Assembly (NCBI RefSeq): GCF_003073135.1
Contig: NZ_PGDQ01000015.1
Coordinates: forward strand, 118,077 to 182,076
Origin: Euzebya rosea
GTDB lineage: Bacteria; Actinomycetota; Nitriliruptoria; Euzebyales; Euzebyaceae
Direction: 5' to 3'
Length of the DNA stretch: 64,000 nt
A program made the position numbers and the translations under genes. How positions within the stretch are numbered: position 1 is the stretch's first letter; each line of letters opens with the position of its first letter. The notes under the pieces are model-generated. The model had not been told where the DNA came from. It did no database searches and saw only the letters and a list, made by a program, of their open reading frames with translations. Below are positions 62,219 through 64,000 of this stretch, in pieces.

Positions 62219-64000
62219 GCCGCACCGGGGGAGGGCCGGTCGGCCGCCGTCGCCTCGGGCCGGCGGGGGTCGGGACGGCGCGCCTTTCCGCGGTCCTGGC
62301 CGTACTGACGGTGCTGGCGTTGGTCACCGGGCTGCCGACACCCGGGTCGGCGTCGGGGTCGTCGGCGTCCTCGGGGTCTGCGTCCTCCGGTCCGGCGTGG
62401 TCATCGGGGTCATCGGGGGACGGGACCTGCCAGCCCCTGTCGACCGCGCAGCTGGTCGCCCAGGTCATCGGGGCGCCGCTGCGCAGCCCCACGGCCGACG
62501 CCACCGCAACGACCCTCGCCGCGGAACACGCCGGCACGGTCGTGCTGCTGGGCGATGCGATCACCTCCGCCGAGCAGGTGCGGGGCCTGGTCGACACCCT
62601 CGACGCGAGCGCCCCGGCGGGCCTGCCTCCCCTGATCGCCGTCGACGAGGAAGGCGGCCGTGTCGCCCGCTTCGGGCGGGCCGGCGTGACCGTGCGCCTG
62701 CCGTCGGCCCGGCAGCAGGCCGTCATGTGGAGCCCCGACGAGCTGCGCGGCCGGGCCGCCGAGCTCGGTCGGCAGATGGCCGACCTCGGCGTCGACTGGG
62801 ACCTGGCGCCGGTGCTGGACCTGACCGACGCGCCGGCGGACACCGTGATCGGCGACCGGTCCTTCGGGACCGACCCGTCGGTGGTCGGTGCGTACGGCGG
62901 GGCGTTCGCCGCAGGGCTCCGGGATGCGGGCCTCGTGACCAACGGCAAGCACTTCCCCGACCACGGGCTGACGACCGTCGACACCCATCGGGCCGTCGCG
63001 TCGGTCGAGGTGTCCCGCGAGGCGCTCCAGCAGCGCCACCTCACCCCGTACCGGCTGGCCGACGAGCATCTCGACTCCGTCATGCTGTCCCACCTGCGCG
63101 TGTCGTCGCTGGACCCGTCGCTGCCCGCCAGCCTCTCCTCCGTCGCCGTGGACTTCCTGCGCGACGAGCTCGACTGGGACCGCGCGCTGGTCACCGACGA
63201 CCTGTCGATGCAGGCCGTCGCCAGCGTCGCCGACCAGCCGACGGCGGCCCTGATGGCCCTGCAGGCGGGCGTCGACGTGCTGCTGCTCGGCACCCCGGAC
63301 AGCGCCGCGGCGGCCCACGCCCGCATCCTCTCCGCCGTGGACCAGGGCGCCCTGCCGGTCGAGCGCCTGCGGCAGGCGGTTCGTCGTGCGCTGGCGCTGA
63401 AGGGCATCGAGGGCGCGGCGGCGTCGTGTCTGCTCGGGCTGCCGCCCGTCGCCGAGGCCCGGGCCGCCGTCGACGGCGACGGGGCTGTCGTGGCGGTGGT
63501 CGACGGGGTCCGCCGGCCCGTGCCCGACGCCGAGACGCTGGCCCGCCGAGGTGCGACGCCGGTCCGCTACAGCGACGCCGAGCTCGCGTCGCTGCCGCTC
63601 GGTGACCCGTTGGTGTCCGCCCGCCGGTTCGCGGTCGCCGTGGTCGCCGGTGAGGGCGCCGACCCGCTGGACGTCGCGGTGCAACGTGCCGAGCAGTCGG
63701 CGGGGGCGCAGGCGCACGCCCGCGTCGTGGCCGTGACGACGACGGTGCCGATCGCGGCGGCGCTGGCGGCCGACGCCTCCTCCGGTTCCCCGGTCCTGCC
63801 CGTGGGCGGGCGCCCGGACCGGCTCGGCGGGTCCTTGGACCGGGTCGTCGGCGACGGTGGTGAGGTGATCGTGGTCGGCCCCGTTCCCGATGGCCTCGGT
63901 CGCCCGGTCGTGAACATCGACGCCGAGGACCCGGTGGCCGGCGCGATGCAGGTCTGGGACCGTCGAGGGGAGCCCGCGGTCGAGACCGTCGTCGTGGCCT
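62215..64000 (+). CDS. Secreted glycoside hydrolase family 3 (NagZ-like), 5' part
   Basis: Open to the right edge; 595 codons visible. ATG 62215 overlaps the fni stop (ATGA). A signal anchor (ARLSAVLAVLTVLALVTGLP) and a Ser/Gly-rich linker precede the GH3 barrel: LIAVDEEGGRVARFG, LGVDWDLAPVLDLTDAPAD, VIGDRSFGTDP, the catalytic loop NGKHFPDHGLTTVDTH and the nucleophile Asp in ALVTDDLSMQAVA. NagZ-type enzymes release N-acetylglucosamine; the usual G in K-H-F-P-G-H-G is Asp here. A C-terminal alpha/beta sandwich domain begins after residue 400. Attachment to the isoprenoid operon is probably only transcriptional. Confidence 0.9.
   Translation, partial: MSRTGGGPVGRRRLGPAGVGTARLSAVLAVLTVLALVTGLPTPGSASGSSASSGSASSGPAWSSGSSGDGTCQPLSTAQLVAQVIGAPLRSPTADATATTLAAEHAGTVVLLGDAITSAEQVRGLVDTLDASAPAGLPPLIAVDEEGGRVARFGRAGVTVRLPSARQQAVMWSPDELRGRAAELGRQMADLGVDWDLAPVLDLTDAPADTVIGDRSFGTDPSVVGAYGGAFAAGLRDAGLVTNGKHFPDHGLTTVDTHRAVASVEVSREALQQRHLTPYRLADEHLDSVMLSHLRVSSLDPSLPASLSSVAVDFLRDELDWDRALVTDDLSMQAVASVADQPTAALMALQAGVDVLLLGTPDSAAAAHARILSAVDQGALPVERLRQAVRRALALKGIEGAAASCLLGLPPVAEARAAVDGDGAVVAVVDGVRRPVPDAETLARRGATPVRYSDAELASLPLGDPLVSARRFAVAVVAGEGADPLDVAVQRAEQSAGAQAHARVVAVTTTVPIAAALAADASSGSPVLPVGGRPDRLGGSLDRVVGDGGEVIVVGPVPDGLGRPVVNIDAEDPVAGAMQVWDRRGEPAVETVVVA

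Noticed and set aside
62397..63605. A 402-residue plus-strand frame at the right end
   Set aside because: It is out of frame with the GH3 gene, whose start is coupled to fni and whose motifs are clear; the frame is an Arg/Pro-rich shadow.

Overview
The window is about 70% G+C and has strong third-position G/C bias. Genes are packed in operons with 4-base ATGA/GTGA overlaps, and many starts lie 6-10 bases downstream of a TANNNT box, which suggests leaderless mRNAs. Together with GatCAB, NAD-dependent LigA, a GH57 glucan-branching enzyme, Pro/Gly-rich single-pass membrane proteins and crtE/I/B carotenoid genes, this points to a deep-branching, aerobic, pigmented actinobacterium. I cannot assign a genus; the Nitriliruptoria/Euzebya type is a guess. 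No tRNA, rRNA, CRISPR array, insertion sequence or prophage was recognised.

Layout. 1-5305: end of an efflux adaptor gene, a bifunctional penicillin-binding protein divergent from a GNAT protein, and a membrane-anchored PPC-like protein. 5432-14894: GH57 branching enzyme, AraC regulator, alpha/beta hydrolase, acyl-CoA synthetase, methyltransferase, a propeller-like secreted protein and EtfBA. 15142-17906: Dps, an ArsR-SRPBCC fusion regulator, a glyoxalase-fold protein, a methyltransferase and a 73-bp repeat tract. 17893-21557: a probable arsenic/metalloid resistance cluster (ArsR-GNAT fusion, flavin monooxygenase, MFS exporter). 21718-27090: ABC exporter, a coiled-coil membrane protein and a degenerate PaaK-like protein. 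27112-38205: a lipoprotein, then a peptide-uptake and degradation island (double Lrp regulator, OppF/OppD, M19-like dipeptidase, DppA/B/C, creatinase-like M24 protein, S33 peptidase). 38439-44870: IscS, MnmA, two truncated genes at an apparent deletion scar, an SDR, a 53-residue protein and LigA. 44881-53623: a 23-bp palindromic repeat array, the MoxR-DUF58-vWA operon, an RsbP/RsbQ-like pair, GatC and GatA. 53620-64000: GatB, a sigma factor with a membrane-spanning tail, the isoprenoid operon crtE-crtI-crtB-yjbQ-fni, and the start of a secreted GH3 glycosidase.

How the parts fit. The order GH57 / methyltransferase / EtfBA / IscS-MnmA / LigA / GatC-GatA-GatB matches, as I remember it, Mycobacterium tuberculosis Rv3031 down to Rv3009c. 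It looks like an old core backbone into which the arsenic, peptide, ABC-export and MoxR/RsbPQ modules have been inserted. The least explained parts are the 23-bp operator-like array before the MoxR operon, a 47-bp element present three times whose central stem changes on both arms, the membrane-tailed sigma factor facing the carotenoid operon, and the double-truncation scar at about 41222.
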